A DNA stretch of 64,000 nt from Ignavibacteriota bacterium (lineage in GTDB: Bacteria; Bacteroidota; Ignavibacteria; Kapaibacteriales; UBA2268): the NCBI GenBank assembly GCA_020437395.1, contig JAGQWJ010000002.1, forward strand, positions 62,001 to 126,000, in the 5' to 3' direction. Under the pieces are notes generated by a model that did not search any database, was not told the DNA's origin, and saw only the letters and a program-made list of their open reading frames with translations. Of the stretch, positions 17,192 through 26,002 are shown piece by piece (positions within the stretch are counted from its first letter, which is position 1; every line of letters starts with the position of its first letter). The translations under genes and the position numbers were made by a program.

Positions 17192-18430
17192 TTATATTTT
17201 TTCTTTGCCCCATAGTTCGACTAAGTTAATCATTGTTTCAATTGTTTTTTCAAGGAAGTCAAGAGAAAGCCATTCTTTGTTACTATGGAAATTTTGTCCA
17301 CCAGTATATATATTTGGAGTTGGCAATCCCATCTCTGTTAATCGCGAACCATCTGTACCACCTCTGATTGGCTCCCATTCTGGATTAGTCCCCGCCATCT
17401 CTGCAGCTTTATAAAGAAGATCTAAACCTTTCGGATTCTCCATTAATACATCGTACATATTTCTATATGACTTAGTAACTTCTAATTCAATTTTTGCTTT
17501 CGGATAATTCGGTTGAACTTCAGATATTATTTTTTCTACAATTTCTTTTTGAATAGTTAATCCATCTGTATTAAAATCACGAAATAGCAAATGAAGCGTG
17601 GATTTGCCAACTCTTGCATCTACTTCGTGTGGATGAATATATGGTTGATAACCTTCAGTTGTTTCGGGTGCCATATCTTTTGGTAATTTCGCGATAATCT
17701 CGCTAATTACTCTTATAGAGTTTACCATTCTGTCTTTTGCCTCACCCGGATGAATTTCGTTTCCTGTAACAGTTACAAACGCACTATCTGCACTGAAAGT
17801 CTCTTTGTTTATTTCACCCGGTAACCCACCATCAATTGTGTATGCATATTCACATCCAAATTTTTCAATATCAAATTTATCAGCACCTCTCCCAATTTCT
17901 TCATCAGGTGTGAAACCAATTTTCACGGGGCCATGCTTTATAGTATCATCATACATCAATATTTCTGCCATTTTCATAATAGCAGATACTCCAGATTTAT
18001 CATCTGAACTTAATAATGTTGTACCGTCTGTTGTTATTATAGTATGTCCAATACATTTCCTCAAATTCGGATTGTCTTTTTCAAGTATGAACTCATTGGA
18101 ATTCCCCAATCGAATGTCACCACCCTGATAATTCTCAACTATTTGCGGATTTACTCCAGTGGCATTGAAATCTGGCGAAGTATCCATGTGTGCTACAAAT
18201 CCAATAGTAGGAAGATTGTTGCCATTCAATATGTTGCTTGGAATAGTAGCGTAAATATAACACTCATCTGTTAGCTCTACATCCTTTATTCCCATTTCTT
18301 TAAGTTCTTTTACAAGTATATGAGCTAAGTCAAATTGTTTTTGAGTTGATGGAATTGTCTGACTTTTAGGGTCAGATTGAGTGTCAATTTTTGCATATCG
18401 TATGAATTTATCGAGTACTTTTTCTGCCAT
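17192..18430 (-). CDS. pepT: Peptidase T (tripeptide aminopeptidase)
   Basis: This 412-residue M20-family zinc aminopeptidase releases the N-terminal residue from tripeptides in the cytoplasm. Landmarks are DTQSDP near the start, GFVAHMDTSPDF with a zinc His and catalytic Asp, TDGTTLLSSDDKSGVSAIM, the general-base FTPDEEIGRGADKF, the dimerisation segment GNEIHPGEAKDRMVN, and IRGGTDGSRLTEMGLPTPNIYTGG near the C-terminus. Length is normal. It is followed with no gap by the flippase-like gene. A long palindrome at 18449-18468 lies just upstream of the start. Confidence 0.95.
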   Translation of the reverse strand: MAEKVLDKFIRYAKIDTQSDPKSQTIPSTQKQFDLAHILVKELKEMGIKDVELTDECYIYATIPSNILNGNNLPTIGFVAHMDTSPDFNATGVNPQIVENYQGGDIRLGNSNEFILEKDNPNLRKCIGHTIITTDGTTLLSSDDKSGVSAIMKMAEILMYDDTIKHGPVKIGFTPDEEIGRGADKFDIEKFGCEYAYTIDGGLPGEINKETFSADSAFVTVTGNEIHPGEAKDRMVNSIRVISEIIAKLPKDMAPETTEGYQPYIHPHEVDARVGKSTLHLLFRDFNTDGLTIQKEIVEKIISEVQPNYPKAKIELEVTKSYRNMYDVLMENPKGLDLLYKAAEMAGTNPEWEPIRGGTDGSRLTEMGLPTPNIYTGGQNFHSNKEWLSLDFLEKTIETMINLVELWGKEKI

Positions 18431-18448
18431 TTCTTTTTTAAAATTTGA

Positions 18449-18468
18449 AATTTGATAATTATCAAATT
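18449..18468. promoter_or_regulatory. 20 bp perfect palindrome between pepT and the DUF4139 gene, candidate operator
   Basis: A perfect 20 bp palindrome with core TTTGATAATTATCAAA lies in the 122 bp divergent gap, 19 bp before the pepT start and 84 bp before the DUF4139 gene. The TGATAATTATCA core loosely resembles Fur/PerR-family operators. The site is AT-only except for one G and one C, so chance cannot be dismissed. Confidence 0.4.
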
Positions 18469-18552
18469 AATAATTTCAAGCTTAAATATTAACTATAAAC
18501 AAATAAAACCGTATATTAATAAGTCAAAAATTAAAATTATGGTAGAATTAAT

Positions 18553-19896
18553 ATGAAAAAAGTATTAATATTATTATTAGCAACAAGTCTGATAGCTATT
18601 GCACAAGACAGAAAAGAGGTTGCCGTAACAATTTATAACTCAAATCTTGGAGTAGTAAAGGAGACTAGAGAAGTTGAATTAAAATCTGGTTTGAGTGAAG
18701 TGCTAATTCGAGATGTACCTTCACAAATTAATCCATCGAGTGTTAAGATTAACTTAGACGGGACAGTAATAGAACAAAATTATAGATACGATTTAGCTAA
18801 TAGCTTTTCACTAATGCAGCACTTTATTGATAAAAAAATTACATTAATTGGCGACAAAATTATTGAAGGAACACTTATTTCTGCCGCAAATAACTCAATT
18901 GTTATCAAATCAGAAAATGGTGGGCTTGTAATACTTCCTTCTTTAGAAGGGTACAATATATCTCTTGACTATATGCCTGAAAATCTTCTAACAAAACCCA
19001 CTCTTGTTTGGAAGGTTAAATCGAATAGTGGCGGTAAGAAAGATGCTGGATTGACTTATCAAACTGAAGGTATGAGTTGGAAGGCCGAATATGTCGCTAC
19101 TTTGAATAAAGATGATAATAGATTGGATCTTAACGCTTGGGTAAACATAACTAATAATTCTGGTGGCTCATTCAAAAATGCAAAAGTAAAGTTGATTGCC
19201 GGAGATATAAATAGGGCAAACAACTATCAAGTTGGTGGCTATATTTATGAGGACAGAATGTATGCTAAATCAATGTCTGCAGAAGAGGAATTAGTATCAG
19301 AAAAATCATTTTTCGAATACCATATATATGAGTTAGCTAACAAATCAGATTTACTTCAAAATGAAGACAAGCAAATTGGTCTATTCAACGCATCAGATAT
19401 CAAAGTTCAGAAGAAATTTATATATAACTCCAACGGCTCAAATTCGGAAAATAGAAAGCCATCTGTTAGCGTAGAATTCAAGAATGCAAAGGACAATAAC
19501 TTAGGAATGCCACTACCAAAAGGAATTGTGAGAATATATAAAAACGATGGCGAGGCAGTAGAACTAATTGGTGAAGATAATCTTGAACATACTCCTAAGA
19601 ATGAGGAAGTAGAACTTAAAATCGGAGATGCTTTTGATATTACAATTGATGAAAAAATAGTAAAATCTACTAAGATTACCGATAAAGTTCGCGAGTTTGA
19701 ATATGAAGTTACTATACACAACAGCAAGGAAGAGCCAGTAACAGTAGAAGTAAACAGAAATCTATGGGGCAATTGGACAGTGCTAGAAAAAAATATAGAT
19801 TACGAAAAAGAAAATGCTAATAAAATCACTTTCAAAGTGGAAGTCCCAAAAGAAAAAAAGACAACTCTTACATATAAAGTAAGATTTGTTTATTAA
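18553..19896 (+). CDS. Secreted DUF4139-domain protein
   Basis: The 447-residue protein has an N-terminal signal peptide (KKVLILLLATSLIAIAQ). The N-terminal segment VAVTIYNSNLGVVKETREVEL...VPSQINPSSVKI and the central GLTYQTEGMSWKAEYVATLN...LDLNAWVNITNNSGGSFKNAKVKLIAGDIN are typical of the DUF4139 / mucoidy-inhibitor-A-like family. The C-terminal half is beta-rich and ends with ANKITFKVEVPKEKKTTLTYKVRFVY. It probably works in the periplasm or at the outer membrane. The biochemical function is not established for the family. It is followed 55 bp later by a lipoprotein gene on the same strand. Confidence 0.82.
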   Translation: MKKVLILLLATSLIAIAQDRKEVAVTIYNSNLGVVKETREVELKSGLSEVLIRDVPSQINPSSVKINLDGTVIEQNYRYDLANSFSLMQHFIDKKITLIGDKIIEGTLISAANNSIVIKSENGGLVILPSLEGYNISLDYMPENLLTKPTLVWKVKSNSGGKKDAGLTYQTEGMSWKAEYVATLNKDDNRLDLNAWVNITNNSGGSFKNAKVKLIAGDINRANNYQVGGYIYEDRMYAKSMSAEEELVSEKSFFEYHIYELANKSDLLQNEDKQIGLFNASDIKVQKKFIYNSNGSNSENRKPSVSVEFKNAKDNNLGMPLPKGIVRIYKNDGEAVELIGEDNLEHTPKNEEVELKIGDAFDITIDEKIVKSTKITDKVREFEYEVTIHNSKEEPVTVEVNRNLWGNWTVLEKNIDYEKENANKITFKVEVPKEKKTTLTYKVRFVY

Positions 19897-19951
19897 ATTG
19901 TAACTAAATTTAGTTTAATGTTATTATTAATTAAAAAAGGATATTAAAAAT

Positions 19952-20749
19952 ATGAAAAGACAGTTATTAACTCTAACAGCCCTACTTGGATTGTCACTTA
20001 TGCTTTTCAGTTGTAGCGATGATGATAAAACAACTGGTCCAGATGTTGAAAAAGATGTGGTTTATATAAATAACAATGTAAATACTTATGTATATGATGA
20101 ATATGATTTAGATTCTGATGGAAAACCGATAGCGGAAACTACTCACAAGGATTCTTTAAACTTTGAACAAGAAGTAAATAAAGATGGAAAATCAGCCAGA
20201 GAATATAAGACTTTTACTAATGAATCTGGCTCTTATGAGGAAGCTGAAACAACTTATTACTCAAGCGAAAAGAATAAACTTTATATTCACTCATCTGTTC
20301 TATTATCTACTTTTGGTTCATTGCAAGCAGAAGGTATTTCATTAGGAGATATTCTTACTTTTGGAAATGAATGGTTTTTATTGGCTGATGCAAAAGCAGC
20401 AGCTGGAGTCAAAAAAACTATTTATACTGATGAAGTAACTACCGATTTTAACGAAGTTAATGTAACAGCTGATATTAAAGCTGAGACATTCAGAGATGGA
20501 ACTAAAAGTGTAATGGTAAACAATGAAAGTAAAGAAGCTCACATATATAAAGTAAATGTAAATGTTAGCGTTAATAGTATAGCTTCATTCGATATCCTTG
20601 CTGAATTTTACGTAGTACCAGAATTAGGTATTGTAAAAAGAAAAGTAATTCCATTTAGTTTTACTATTCCATTTGCGGGTACAACATCTGTTAATGGTAT
20701 TGAACAAGTGTTAGTTAATTATTATATGACTGTACAAGCGGATAGTTAA
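19952..20749 (+). CDS. Lipoprotein of unknown function
   Basis: The 265-residue protein starts with a lipoprotein signal peptide (LTALLGLSLMLFSC, C21) followed by an acidic linker SDDDKTTGPD common in Bacteroidota lipoproteins. The rest is predicted beta-rich with no motif I recognise. An AAAGGA sequence 10 to 15 bases before the ATG may act as ribosome binding site. It lies downstream of the DUF4139 gene and upstream of a strong terminator, so the two may form one transcript. Confidence 0.6.
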   Translation: MKRQLLTLTALLGLSLMLFSCSDDDKTTGPDVEKDVVYINNNVNTYVYDEYDLDSDGKPIAETTHKDSLNFEQEVNKDGKSAREYKTFTNESGSYEEAETTYYSSEKNKLYIHSSVLLSTFGSLQAEGISLGDILTFGNEWFLLADAKAAAGVKKTIYTDEVTTDFNEVNVTADIKAETFRDGTKSVMVNNESKEAHIYKVNVNVSVNSIASFDILAEFYVVPELGIVKRKVIPFSFTIPFAGTTSVNGIEQVLVNYYMTVQADS

Positions 20750-20774
20750 TAATTTATTATTAATTCCTTATATT

Positions 20775-20802
20775 ACAGGACGGCAAATGCCGTCCTTTTT
20801 TA
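20775..20802 (+). terminator. Rho-independent terminator after the lipoprotein gene
   Basis: Nine-base arms AGGACGGCA (20777-20785) and TGCCGTCCT (20788-20796) close a tight loop, followed by a T-run. GC-rich against a very AT-rich background. Confidence 0.9.
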
Positions 20803-20826
20803 TTTTAAATAATAAACAGATTCAGA

Positions 20827-22338
20827 ATGGAACAATATAACAATTATATAAACAGCGTTTGGCGTCAATCTCGTAGTCAAAGAACTTTCAATAATATTTC
20901 ACCAGCTAACAAAAATGATATAATAGGAGAATTCCCCGAATCGAATATTGCCGATTTAGAGGAAGCTGTTACTGCATCCAAATTTGCTTATGATAAATGG
21001 AAGCGAATGCCAGCTCCCAAGAGGGGAGACATATTAAGAAAAGCAGGTGATATATTTGCAGAACGTAAAGATGAACTCGCAAAGATTATGACTCGCGAAA
21101 TGGGGAAACCAGTTTTCGAAACAAAAGGTGATATACAAGAAGCAATAGATACTTGCTACTATGCAGCCACCGAAACTAGAAGACTTTTTGGGCATAATAC
21201 ACCTAGTGAGATGCCAGATAAAATGAATCTGTCTTTCAGAGTTCCAGTGGGTATATGCGGTATTATTACTGCTTGGAACTTCCCAATAGCTGTTCCATCT
21301 TGGAAGATTATACCAGCTCTAGCCGCAGGTAATGTAGTTATATTTAAGCCGAGTGAAGATAGCCCTTTGTCAGCAAATGTTTTTGCAGAGATAATGGAGC
21401 AAGCTGGATTACCAAAAGGTGTGTTCAATGTACTACATGGTGCCACAGAAATAGGTGAAGCAATTGTCAACCACCCAGATATTAATCTAATTGGCTTCAC
21501 TGGTTCCACAGATACAGGTAAAAGCATTGCCTCTAAATGTGGTTCACTTAATAAAAAAGTTTCGTTAGAGATGGGTGGGAAGAATGCTCAAATTGTAATG
21601 GATGATGCCAATATAGAATTAGCAATAGAAGGTGCTTTGTGGGGTGCTTATGGTACAACTGGACAGAGATGTACGGCTACTTCTAGAGTTTTACTTCATT
21701 CCTCGATTTATGATAAGTTTATAGAAATATTCAAAGAGAGAGTAAAAAAACTTAAGCTCGGTGATGGTCTAAACCCCAAAACAGATGTTGGACCAGTAAT
21801 CAATCAAAAGGCAATTGACAAAATATTGAAATATATAGAAATTGGTAAATCAGAAGGAGCTAATTTGGTTTTTGGAGGCAAGAGAGCAGACAACGGCTAC
21901 AATAGATCTGACGATAATTTCGATTTAAATAATGGAAATTTTATCCAGCCGACTTTGTTTACAGGTGTGACTAAAGAAATGCGAATATTTCAAGAAGAAA
22001 TATTCGGCCCTGTTCTTTCAATCTCAAAATTTGATACTTTAGAGGAAGCGATCGAATTATCAAATTCAGTTAATTATGGGTTGTCATCTTCTATCTATAC
22101 TAATAATGTGCGTAATAGTTGGGTTGCTGTAAGAGAATTGGAAGCAGGAATTACTTATGTGAATGCACCTACAATTGGTGCAGAAGCTCACATGCCTTTT
22201 GGAGGAGTCAAAGGGACGGGGAATGGACATAGGGAAGGGGGTTGGACTGTATTTGATATCTTTACCGAATGGAAAACAGTATATATTGACTATTCAGACA
22301 AATTACAAAGAGCACAAATTGATAACTACGATGAATAG
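20827..22338 (+). CDS. NAD(P)-dependent aldehyde dehydrogenase
   Basis: The 503-residue ALDH-superfamily enzyme has all key elements: PVGICGIITAWNFPIAVPSWKIIPALAAGN, the cofactor-binding GFTGSTDTGKSIA, general base E248 in LEMGGKNAQIV, nucleophile C282 in GQRCTATSRVL, and EEIFGPVLSI followed by PFGGVKGTGNGHREGG. The overall pattern is close to semialdehyde-type enzymes such as ALDH7, ketoglutarate-semialdehyde or succinate-semialdehyde dehydrogenases. The exact substrate cannot be fixed by eye and no pathway genes flank it. It is monocistronic, bounded by terminators at 20775 and 22369. Confidence 0.92.
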   Translation: MEQYNNYINSVWRQSRSQRTFNNISPANKNDIIGEFPESNIADLEEAVTASKFAYDKWKRMPAPKRGDILRKAGDIFAERKDELAKIMTREMGKPVFETKGDIQEAIDTCYYAATETRRLFGHNTPSEMPDKMNLSFRVPVGICGIITAWNFPIAVPSWKIIPALAAGNVVIFKPSEDSPLSANVFAEIMEQAGLPKGVFNVLHGATEIGEAIVNHPDINLIGFTGSTDTGKSIASKCGSLNKKVSLEMGGKNAQIVMDDANIELAIEGALWGAYGTTGQRCTATSRVLLHSSIYDKFIEIFKERVKKLKLGDGLNPKTDVGPVINQKAIDKILKYIEIGKSEGANLVFGGKRADNGYNRSDDNFDLNNGNFIQPTLFTGVTKEMRIFQEEIFGPVLSISKFDTLEEAIELSNSVNYGLSSSIYTNNVRNSWVAVRELEAGITYVNAPTIGAEAHMPFGGVKGTGNGHREGGWTVFDIFTEWKTVYIDYSDKLQRAQIDNYDE

Positions 22339-22368
22339 TTAATCTTCACATAATTCTATATTAAAACT

Positions 22369-22398
22369 AAGGTTTCATATTTATGAGACCTTTTTTTA
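22369..22398 (+). terminator. Rho-independent terminator after aldehyde dehydrogenase
   Basis: Arms 22370-22379 and 22382-22391 pair with one G-U and are followed by TTTTTTT. The stem is AT-rich but well formed. Confidence 0.75.
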
Positions 22399-22474
22399 TA
22401 TCATTAAAATTTATTAACTTACGTTATTCAAACAAATAGAAAAATGTTTTTTTATTAAAAATATGGAGTAACTT

Positions 22475-22843
22475 ATGGCTAACACATTAAGACCAAGGTA
22501 TCAGAGGGGAAAAGTACAAATAATTATTAAAGGTGGGGGAGGAACTCCTCAAGGAATAATAGGAGCTGCTTGTGAGGAAGATGATGGCTCTACTACAACC
22601 GTAGCATTTGGTTATAGTACAGAAATAGCACAAGAGATTCCGCCTAATGTAGTTTCAGCAGTTGTTTTGACAGATATTAACCCTGGTAATGTCAATGCAT
22701 TAGATCAACTTTATCATGAAAAACAACCCAAAAAAGAATTAGCAATAGAAGCAAATTCAGAACAAGCATTGTTCAATGAACTGCAAATTCTTTTTAATTG
22801 GAATGGAAGTTTAAGTAATTATTTTGATGTAAAATATATTTAG
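22475..22843 (+). CDS. Hypothetical protein, 122 residues
   Basis: I do not recognise this protein. It has no signal peptide or membrane segment. It contains a glycine run (KGGGGTPQGIIG at about 19-30), an acidic patch EEDDGS, then PPNVVSAVVLTDINPGNVNALDQLYHEKQ and an end rich in aromatic residues. A GGAG Shine-Dalgarno at 22465-22468 sits 6 bases before the ATG, which is unusual here and supports the start. It is bounded by a terminator upstream and converges with trmH with a 1 bp gap. Confidence 0.6.
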   Translation: MANTLRPRYQRGKVQIIIKGGGGTPQGIIGAACEEDDGSTTTVAFGYSTEIAQEIPPNVVSAVVLTDINPGNVNALDQLYHEKQPKKELAIEANSEQALFNELQILFNWNGSLSNYFDVKYI

Positions 22844-22844
22844 A

Positions 22845-23432
22845 TTATTTTTTTTTCCATAATTCTATATTTTCTTCAAGCACAGAAGCTGTAAGTTGAG
22901 GAGAATCATAGAGTTTGGATACATAACGTTGTCTAAATGCTTCATATAAGCTTACGGCACAAGCGACTGAGATATTTAAACTTTGAATCATTCCAACTTG
23001 TGGAATATTAAAGTTTCCGTCTGCTAATTCAATCGCTTCTTTAGAAACTCCTTCGTGTTCGTTCCCGAAGCAGAGAGCTACGCCCTGTGTCAAATCTAGG
23101 TTATAAAGTGATTTCGATTTGTCTCCAAGTGCAGTTGTGAAAACTTTCATCCCTTTGGATCTAATGGTTTCAAAGCACTCGTTTACATTATAAAATCGAT
23201 GAATATTTAACCATTTTGTCGCACTCGCAGCAGCATTCCTACCTAATTTACGTTCTGGTTGAGTCCCGTGATATAATATATAAACATCGCTCACACCAAC
23301 TGCATCGCACGATCTTAAACATGCAGCTAAATTATGCTTGTCATTAATGTTCTCTAATACAATAGTCAGATTCGGTTGCCTTTTACTGAGTACAGACGTA
23401 ATTTTTTCTAATCTGTTTGTTGTTCGTCCCAT
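22845..23432 (-). CDS. trmH: tRNA (guanosine-18-2'-O)-methyltransferase TrmH
   Basis: The 195-residue SPOUT-class enzyme methylates the ribose of G18 in tRNA with SAM. It has the TrmH-type N-terminus (RLEKITSVLSKRQPNLTIVLENINDKHNLAACLRSCDAVGV) and the three SpoU motifs: the N...R motif just quoted, VALCFGNEHEGVSKE, and IPQVGMIQSLNISVACAVSLYEAF. The start segment favours TrmH over TrmL or RlmB. It is convergent with the hypothetical gene at 22475 and separated from nuoD by a terminator. Confidence 0.88.
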   Translation of the reverse strand: MGRTTNRLEKITSVLSKRQPNLTIVLENINDKHNLAACLRSCDAVGVSDVYILYHGTQPERKLGRNAAASATKWLNIHRFYNVNECFETIRSKGMKVFTTALGDKSKSLYNLDLTQGVALCFGNEHEGVSKEAIELADGNFNIPQVGMIQSLNISVACAVSLYEAFRQRYVSKLYDSPQLTASVLEENIELWKKK

Positions 23433-23437
23433 AATGT

Positions 23438-23470
23438 AAAAAAGCAGCCCTATATTCTAGGACTGCTCTC
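23438..23470 (-). terminator. Terminator downstream of nuoD
   Basis: Arms GCAGCCCTA (23444-23452) and TAGGACTGC (23458-23466) pair with one G-U and a 5 nt loop. On the minus strand the stem is followed by six T. It lies between nuoD and trmH. Confidence 0.8.
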
Positions 23471-23489
23471 TGTTAGATTCTTTTAATAT

Positions 23490-24764
23490 TTATTTATCGG
23501 CTTCACCCATGATAGGGTCAATTGATCCAATTATAGCAACAACATCCGATAACATAGACCCTTCTACCATTGGTGCAAGTCCTTGTAAGTTTGAAGCACA
23601 TGCTGATCGAATTTTCAATTTCCAAGGTTCACCAGTACCATCGGAGACGATGAAGAATCCTAATTCTCCTTTCGGCGATTCAATTGCAGTGTATGTCTCG
23701 CCAATCTCTGGAGCAGCACCGTAGTTAATTAACATGAAATCAGATATCATTTCTTCCATTTTAGTATAAACATCTGCTTTCTTAGGTAGAGTTTTATTTG
23801 GTATGTTCGATCTAATTTCACCTTTCGGGATTTTGTCTAGTACTTGGTGAATTATTTTCAATGATTCGCTCATTTCTTTTATTCTAACCATATATCTAGC
23901 CATTGTATCACCGTCTTTCTCAGTTATAACATCGAAATCTAATTCAGGATATACTAAATATGGGTCATCTCTTCTTAAGTCTCTATTAACTCCCGAGCCA
24001 CGTAGAACCGGACCAGTAAGACCAAGGTCTATACACTGCTGAGCAGTCATAACGCCTACACCTGCCATACGATCAACAAAGATTCTATTCTTATGAACTA
24101 CTTTCCCAAAATAATCTAATTCTGCTGGGAACTGATTGGCCCATGATCTTATATGAGCTAAAGTCTCATCGTCAATGTCATTTGCAACACCACCTATTCG
24201 AGTATAGCTCGTTGTAAAACGTGCACCACAAATCTTCTCAAAAATATCATACAACTTTTCTCTTTCTGTGAATGCCCATAGTAGCAACGTCAAAGCACCT
24301 GTATCCATACAAGTTGCCCCCATTGCCATTAAGTGGGAAGAAATTCGTGCTAATTCAGAAACCAATACTCTAACCCATTTTGCTCTATCCGGAATATCAA
24401 TACCCATAGCATTCTCGATAGCTAAAGCGATAGCAACATTATTCATCATAGGTGCCAAATAGTCTAGTCTATCTGTATGAGGTATAAATTCATGATAAGT
24501 TGTATTTTCTGCTAATTTCTCATACCCTCTATGTAAGTAACCAAGTTCAGGCACACATTTGATGATTGTTTCGCCGTCCAATCGCAGCAATACTCTAAGT
24601 ACTCCGTGTGTAGCTGGGTGTTGAGGCCCCATATTTAAGACCATGTCATTGTCAAGTGCATCGTCAAATATTAACTCTGCGTCTTTATCTAGTAATTCTT
24701 TATAAATCTTTTCCTGACGCTCATCATTGAGCTTTACTATTTCTAATTGAGATTGTAAATTCAT
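23490..24764 (-). CDS. nuoD: NADH-quinone oxidoreductase subunit D
   Basis: The 424-residue 49 kDa-type subunit of complex I helps form the quinone site in the peripheral arm. Characteristic stretches are NMGPQHPATHGVLRV, LGYLHRGYEKLAE, PHTDRLDYLAPM, RVLVSELARISSHLMAMG, RFTTSYTRIGGVANDI and GSGVNRDLRRDDPYL; the C-terminal part SIDPIMGEADK replaces the usual ...DR end. No other nuo gene is adjacent: rsgA lies upstream and trmH downstream, with a terminator at 23438. It therefore appears as an isolated subunit gene, and the rest of complex I must be encoded elsewhere. Confidence 0.95.
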   Translation of the reverse strand: MNLQSQLEIVKLNDERQEKIYKELLDKDAELIFDDALDNDMVLNMGPQHPATHGVLRVLLRLDGETIIKCVPELGYLHRGYEKLAENTTYHEFIPHTDRLDYLAPMMNNVAIALAIENAMGIDIPDRAKWVRVLVSELARISSHLMAMGATCMDTGALTLLLWAFTEREKLYDIFEKICGARFTTSYTRIGGVANDIDDETLAHIRSWANQFPAELDYFGKVVHKNRIFVDRMAGVGVMTAQQCIDLGLTGPVLRGSGVNRDLRRDDPYLVYPELDFDVITEKDGDTMARYMVRIKEMSESLKIIHQVLDKIPKGEIRSNIPNKTLPKKADVYTKMEEMISDFMLINYGAAPEIGETYTAIESPKGELGFFIVSDGTGEPWKLKIRSACASNLQGLAPMVEGSMLSDVVAIIGSIDPIMGEADK

Positions 24765-24896
24765 ATCAAATTTATGTTTGTGGTTTCTTCTTTTCTCGTA
24801 CTCAGAATGAAATTATTTTAAACTTCATTGTGAAACTATTAATTTTTACAAATTAAACAAAAAACCAATATTTTAAAAGTATTAGGAACCGTATTG

Positions 24897-25907
24897 TTAT
24901 AAAGTTTCTAATATTGATAAATAAGATTGATATCGTTCAATATCTATCTCGCCGTCTTCAACCGCATTTTTTACCATACAACCCGGTTCATGAGTATGAG
25001 TACAAGGTGTGAATTTGCACTCTTCTCTATATCCAGTAAAATCCTTGAAATACATTTGTAGTTCCAGTTTGTCAAAATTCCAAATTGCTAACTCTCTTAA
25101 TCCGGGCGAATCTACTATTCTTGTTGTACCGTTAACATCAAACATCTGCACAAAACTAGTTGTATGTTTACCTTTCATATACTTTTCTGATATTTCACCC
25201 ACAGCTAGTACATCTTCGCCCAATATATAATTAATAAATGTAGATTTACCTACTCCAGAAGGACCAGTTACTAATGTAGTCATTCCATCTAATTTTGAAG
25301 ATATTTCATCTAAGTTTTGTTTTTCCTCCATTGATATATAAGTAATACTGTATCCCAAATCTTGATAAGGTTGCAAATCTTCTTTTATCAAATCCATATC
25401 CATAAGTTCTATTTTATTGAAACAAAGAATAGTTGGAATGCCATACATTTCGCAAGATATTAAGTATCTATCAAGTAAACCTTTGTTATAGAAAGGGTCT
25501 GCAACTGACATAAATATTATAATTTGATCTATATTAGAAGCAATTATTTGTTCTGTTTCTGACTTTTTTACAGATTGTCTTGATAATTTACTGTGTCTTT
25601 CTCTGATTTTTAAAATGACCGCTTGATTATTCTGATCGGATGTCTGATAATAAACTCTATCACCAACCGCAGCAATATTAATATTTTCATAAGGAGTAAT
25701 TACCGTACCTCCTAATATGCATTCGACAAACTCATCGGTTTTTTCATCTTTAACTCTGTAATTTGAACCTAACGCAAGATAAATCGTGCCTTTTTTTGCC
25801 TCATCAGGTATTTTACCTGATTTTTTTGTCAAAATTCTCTTTGCAGATTTAGACTTTCTGAAAGGTTCTTTACTGAATATTTGCTTGTTTTTTTTCTTTT
25901 GAGCCAT
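24897..25907 (-). CDS. rsgA: Ribosome biogenesis GTPase RsgA
   Basis: The 336-residue circularly permuted GTPase matures the 30S subunit. The G motifs occur in permuted order: CFNKIELMD (G4) precedes GPSGVGKST (G1) and DSPGLREL (G3). An OB-fold N-terminal domain and a C-terminal zinc knuckle with C-(P/T)-C-THTHEPGC residues complete the family pattern. A lysine-rich N-terminal extension (KKKNKQIFSKEPFRKSKSAKR) is somewhat longer than usual. Divergent from recJ; a short hairpin lies just upstream of the start (25919-25938). Confidence 0.94.
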   Translation of the reverse strand: MAQKKKNKQIFSKEPFRKSKSAKRILTKKSGKIPDEAKKGTIYLALGSNYRVKDEKTDEFVECILGGTVITPYENINIAAVGDRVYYQTSDQNNQAVILKIRERHSKLSRQSVKKSETEQIIASNIDQIIIFMSVADPFYNKGLLDRYLISCEMYGIPTILCFNKIELMDMDLIKEDLQPYQDLGYSITYISMEEKQNLDEISSKLDGMTTLVTGPSGVGKSTFINYILGEDVLAVGEISEKYMKGKHTTSFVQMFDVNGTTRIVDSPGLRELAIWNFDKLELQMYFKDFTGYREECKFTPCTHTHEPGCMVKNAVEDGEIDIERYQSYLSILETL

Positions 25908-25918
25908 TTTTTTTATGT

Positions 25919-25938
25919 GTGTGTAATTAACTACACAC
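25919..25938. promoter_or_regulatory. Hairpin in the rsgA-recJ divergent gap
   Basis: Perfect 7 bp arms GTGTGTA and TACACAC surround a 6 nt loop, 12 bases upstream of the rsgA ATG and just before the recJ promoter. It would be in the 5' leader of rsgA or at an operator. It is in the wrong place for a terminator because the genes diverge. Confidence 0.4.
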
Positions 25939-25943
25939 TTTTT

Positions 25944-25975
25944 CTTGTTAGGATAATATTAATTCGTTAGATTTG
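25944..25975 (+). promoter_or_regulatory. Putative Bacteroidota-type promoter of recJ
   Basis: CTTG at 25944-25947 and TAGATTTG at 25968-25975 are 20 bp apart: full match at -7, three of four at -33. The predicted start site near 25982 places the recJ TTG codon about 20 bases downstream. Confidence 0.5.
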
Positions 25976-26002
25976 CTAAAATATAAAATAATCGGTTAAA
26001 AT

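Noticed and set aside
19902-19915. 14 bp palindrome AACTAAATTTAGTT after the DUF4139 gene
   Set aside because: Short, AT-rich, no T-run and not in a promoter position; likely chance.
24767-24774. CAAATTTA as a minus-strand -7 box for nuoD
   Set aside because: Only 3 bases from the start codon and no -33 partner.
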